Below, piece by piece: positions 61,061-64,000 of a stretch of DNA of 64,000 nt (positions are counted from its first letter, which is position 1; the number at the start of each line of letters is the position of its first letter). This DNA comes from Sciurus carolinensis. Taxonomy: Eukaryota > Chordata > Mammalia > Rodentia > Sciuridae. A program made the translations under genes and the position numbers. The DNA is taken from positions 39,882,575-39,946,574 of the forward strand of contig NC_062221.1 of the NCBI RefSeq assembly GCF_902686445.1. The letters are read 5' to 3'. The notes under the pieces are model-generated. The model had not been told where the DNA came from. It did no database searches and saw only the letters and a program-made list of their open reading frames with translations.

Positions 61061-61565
61061 ATGGAATCTGTGGGAAAGTCATTCAAAGAATATCTTTCAC
61101 CCTTTTCCAAGTAAAACAGCATGGAAATTGATGGAATGGAGAAAAGAGTGGACAGCATGGGTCATGTCAAGTGTGTGATCAGATAAATCATTGTTTGAGC
61201 CCATCTTATTTTCTGTGATTTGTCTTATGCCTCTGGAAGCCCCAAACCAAAAGAACATTTCCCTACTACTAACAGTCCATAATTAACACATGGTGGTAAA
61301 TTAGACAAGTCACTCTTTTCTGTCACTTCTAATTCTACTTCAGTCAGAAGCTTTCTTATGAGCAATTTGCTGCTCTTCTAGCATTGATTTCAAGGGCAAT
61401 TTGTCCAAGTGCACAAGCCAGCACTTTCTGTCCATGCAGGAGGGAAGTGGGAGTCAGCTAGGGAGAAGAACAAAAGAGAAAAGGAAAACCAAGACCTGCA
61501 ACCTCTAGAGATTGGGGCAAATGTGTTCAGTACATCAGATAATTGAATCCAAGGTTTTTAAGAAT

Positions 61566-61766
61566 TTTTCATTTTTGGTACCAGGAATTGAAGCAATAGG
61601 CACTTACTACTGAGCCACATCCTCCAGTTCTTTTTTATTTTTTTTTATTTTGAAATAGGGTCTTGTGAAGTTGCTTAGGGCCTTGTTAAGTTATCGAGGT
61701 TGACTTTGAACCTGCAACTTACTGTTTCAGCCCCCTGAGCTGCTGGGATTACAGGTATGTGCAGCA
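61566..61766 (-). repeat. Composite B1-ID SINE, antisense
   Basis: Reversed ID half (cttactactgagccacatcc) and reversed B1 half ending 'gctgggattacaggtatgtg'. Direct repeats GTTTTTAAGAAT (61554-61565) and GTTTTTAAGGAT (61767-61778) flank it. Confidence 0.9.
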
Positions 61767-62224
61767 GTTTTTAAGGATCTTAAAAACCCCCAAATCATAT
61801 TTCTAACTCAGTGAAGCACTCATTTTTATACACTGATATCTACTCAACCTTGTCTTGGATGCCTTCAGTAATTCTGGAATACCATTCTGTCTCTTTGTTC
61901 CTAGAATTTTTTTTTTCATTAAGAAAATAACTATCTTCATAGCATCTCTAGTCTTTGGAAAATAAATCTTGATACTAGACTTTAAATATTTGAACCTAGC
62001 TACCATGTTCCATTACTCTTCTTCTTTTTCCACTGCAGGTGAAAAATCATACTGTTTGTTAGTCACCTCTGAAAGTATTCCAAACTAGCAGGATCTTTTT
62101 TGTAGTTGCCAAAACTGTAGTTAGAGTTTAAGATATATTTTATATATATAAAACTTACTGGATATTTCCTGATGAAGAAGTATATGTGTACTGTGGTGAA
62201 TCAGCCATAATACCAGCCTTAAGA

Positions 62225-62340
62225 TAACCACTGTTTACATTTTCATATGCTTCCTTTCTTCTTTATATGTTTAGTATCATTTTAAAAAAACAGACTATGT
62301 AAACAATTTTGAGTCGTGCTTTGTCTCTGATGTTATGGTT
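62225..62340 (-). repeat. L1M-like 3' fragment, antisense
   Basis: 'taaccactgtttacattttc', 'tcctttcttctttatatgtt' and 'caattttgagtcgtgctttg' resemble reversed L1ME 3' UTR. Confidence 0.45.
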
Positions 62341-64000
62341 TAGACAATTTCCTACCTCCTTAACCATCTTTGAGAAGATAGCTCCAGCAGTTCCTCCCAA
62401 ATTCAGTATTCTAAATTCTACCTTGATCGTATCTTCTTGACCCCTTCACCCTAAGTATCTACAGAGCTTCTTTTTGAAGCACTCAGTCAACATCAGGAAG
62501 AAAGCTACAAAGACTTGAAGCACTTGCCAGGTAATCGTTGATAACAAAACACTTCAGCTACAATGGAAAGCCAAGGTTCTTATGGAGAGAGTTAACTTAA
62601 ACTGAGAACACTTCTCTCTTGTTGACTAAGTCTTCTTTCCTGAAAAGACACTTCTCAAGCAGATAAAGAAATTTGCACTCTCTATTCATAAGGTATTTAA
62701 TCTTTGTATTCTCATGATGACAAACTGAGAGCCATTAGCACAAGGAGACTCTCTCCTGATGACAGAGGTGGATCCCCAGTGAAAGGAACCAAGTGAAGGT
62801 GAAGCAGCCCGAGGTTTTGTAACCATAGTTACTTTAAGTCTGAGATTATAAATGTGTTGTTTCCATTATGAAGGATGCATTAACATTCCTTTATGTCCAC
62901 TCTTGGAAACCTTGTTATCCTGGCTAGCCTGTTTACTTACTTATCTCTTAAGAGATGGCTAGGCTTAATTAACACTTAAACATTAACCTTGAAGATATGT
63001 CCTGGGGGTTGGAGAGAGAGTGAAAGGGAGTATGGACTTCTTTGAAAATAGGATAATCTTAATGAAATGCTCAAGTTCTGAGAGAAGCAAAAACTTTATA
63101 GTAGGATAATCTTCAAGAATTTGTTCCTAGTGACCCAGAAAATTCTGGAAATGACCTCCCCTGTCCTTACTCATACACCTGAAAGAAGAGAAGGGTGAAT
63201 TCGGGGTAGTTTGGAAAGCAACCCTTAAAATCAAAATTGCAATCTACTCTGCAACTAATCATCCATTTAGTTGTCACAGATGTTTTCTTGTAAATGGTAA
63301 AAACTATTCACAGTAAACCACTGGAATGATTCATATATTCATAACAATGAAGCGTCCTGTTCTTTTATGACTAGGCTGTCACCACATTTTGGAAAACTAC
63401 TGCCTTTTTCCCTTTGCAGCAAACATCCTGACAACCACAGCATATTAGTAGCTGCACTAGGAGGCTGGCTATTGTAAACTACTATATTTATTATGGAAAC
63501 ATTTTATTGTTTCTATTTCGATGAGAGTTTTGAAAAGAGTATCCCAGTTTGAGTTGTCCCTCATTATTTATAATATATTTTCAGAATAAGGAGTTTTCAA
63601 CTCATTTTCCAAAAACATTCTAAACTCTAGTATCAGCTTTACTCAAAATCTTTTCTAAACTTTCCCTCTGTCTTTGTAAAGTAAGGGGAACCTTAATGCT
63701 CACTCAAAGCAGTACTCTTGTCACTTAATATGATAGTCCTCCCCAAGTTTACTCAAGTTGCTTACCTGACTCCTATGCATCCTGCAGATTTGGGCTTAAA
63801 CATAGTTTTCTCAGAGACTTCACACTAAATCAATCAGTATACTCTCCCACTGCCAGATAACATTTTATATACTCAGCACACCCTAAATTTTTTCATATGA
63901 CTCAGCACATTTTCAATTCTTATTCAATACTTGTCTTCTTCATCAAGTTAAAAAAAAATTCCCTGTAAAACAAAATACTTACTTTTGCTCTTCTAGTTGT

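Larger units (their letters stand above)
47746..64000. other. Region downstream of EGFEM1, no gene seen
   Basis: No exon with a recognisable domain and splice sites was found on either strand. The content is AT-rich unique sequence plus a MaLR LTR (49531-49916), L1M-like antisense fragments, a MIR, L2, several SINEs and microsatellites, listed separately. 47750-49240, 49920-52460, 52580-54100, 54330-55890, 56100-57000, 58060-60400 and 61770-64000 (apart from 62225-62340) hold nothing I can name. If the gene continues past 47430, a further small exon could be hidden here. Confidence 0.55.

Noticed and set aside
1..64000. miR-551b, which in human lies within the EGFEM1P locus
   Set aside because: I looked for the mature sequence core (cccatacttgg) on the + strand and did not find it. 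It is probably outside the window.

Overview
This is a stretch of mammalian nuclear chromosome, almost certainly from a squirrel (Sciuridae). The evidence is the repeat set. ID-type SINEs (tRNA-Ala-derived) and composite SINEs in which a B1/7SL-like part is fused to an ID-like part are the common young insertions, and this combination is typical of squirrels. Older mammalian repeats (MIR, L2, L1M, MLT1, other MaLR LTRs, MER5-like) lie underneath. The sequence is AT-rich, with single small exons spread across long introns. Species or genus cannot be settled from what I can see.

The only protein-coding gene I can support lies on the + strand. Eight exons (19632-19763, 24052-24180, 26428-26553, 35446-35574, 37540-37668, 40453-40581, 42433-42561, 47299-47450) each encode one complete laminin-type EGF-like module. 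Every module keeps all eight cysteines, no exon has a frame break, and every internal exon begins and ends in phase 1, so they join into about 350 residues of tandem EGF repeats. In order, the modules resemble the last eight EGF repeats of MEGF6 as I remember that protein. With the long AT-rich introns and the early C-terminus this points to EGFEM1 (EGF-like and EMI domain containing 1), a gene annotated as coding in mouse and as a pseudogene (EGFEM1P) in human. The signal peptide, EMI domain and earlier EGF modules would lie upstream of this window.

Layout: 1-19631 is intron, with L2, L1M, SINE and LTR insertions. 19632-47450 carries the eight exons. A stop codon (47448-47450) is followed by an AATAAA at 47721 with U/GU-rich sequence, so the gene probably ends near 47.75 kb. 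From there to 64000 I see only AT-rich non-coding sequence with repeats.

The most notable points are two consecutive introns that must use GC instead of GT donors (after 35574 and 37668); an intact 3' half of a gene that is dead in humans; a last exon that still has a weak GT where an ancestral donor may have been; exon 42433-42561 squeezed between an LTR and a SINE; and a SINE-poor interval of about 23 kb over the first exons. I found no CRISPR, operon, prophage or other novel system. Repeat family names come from recalled consensus sequences and were not computed.
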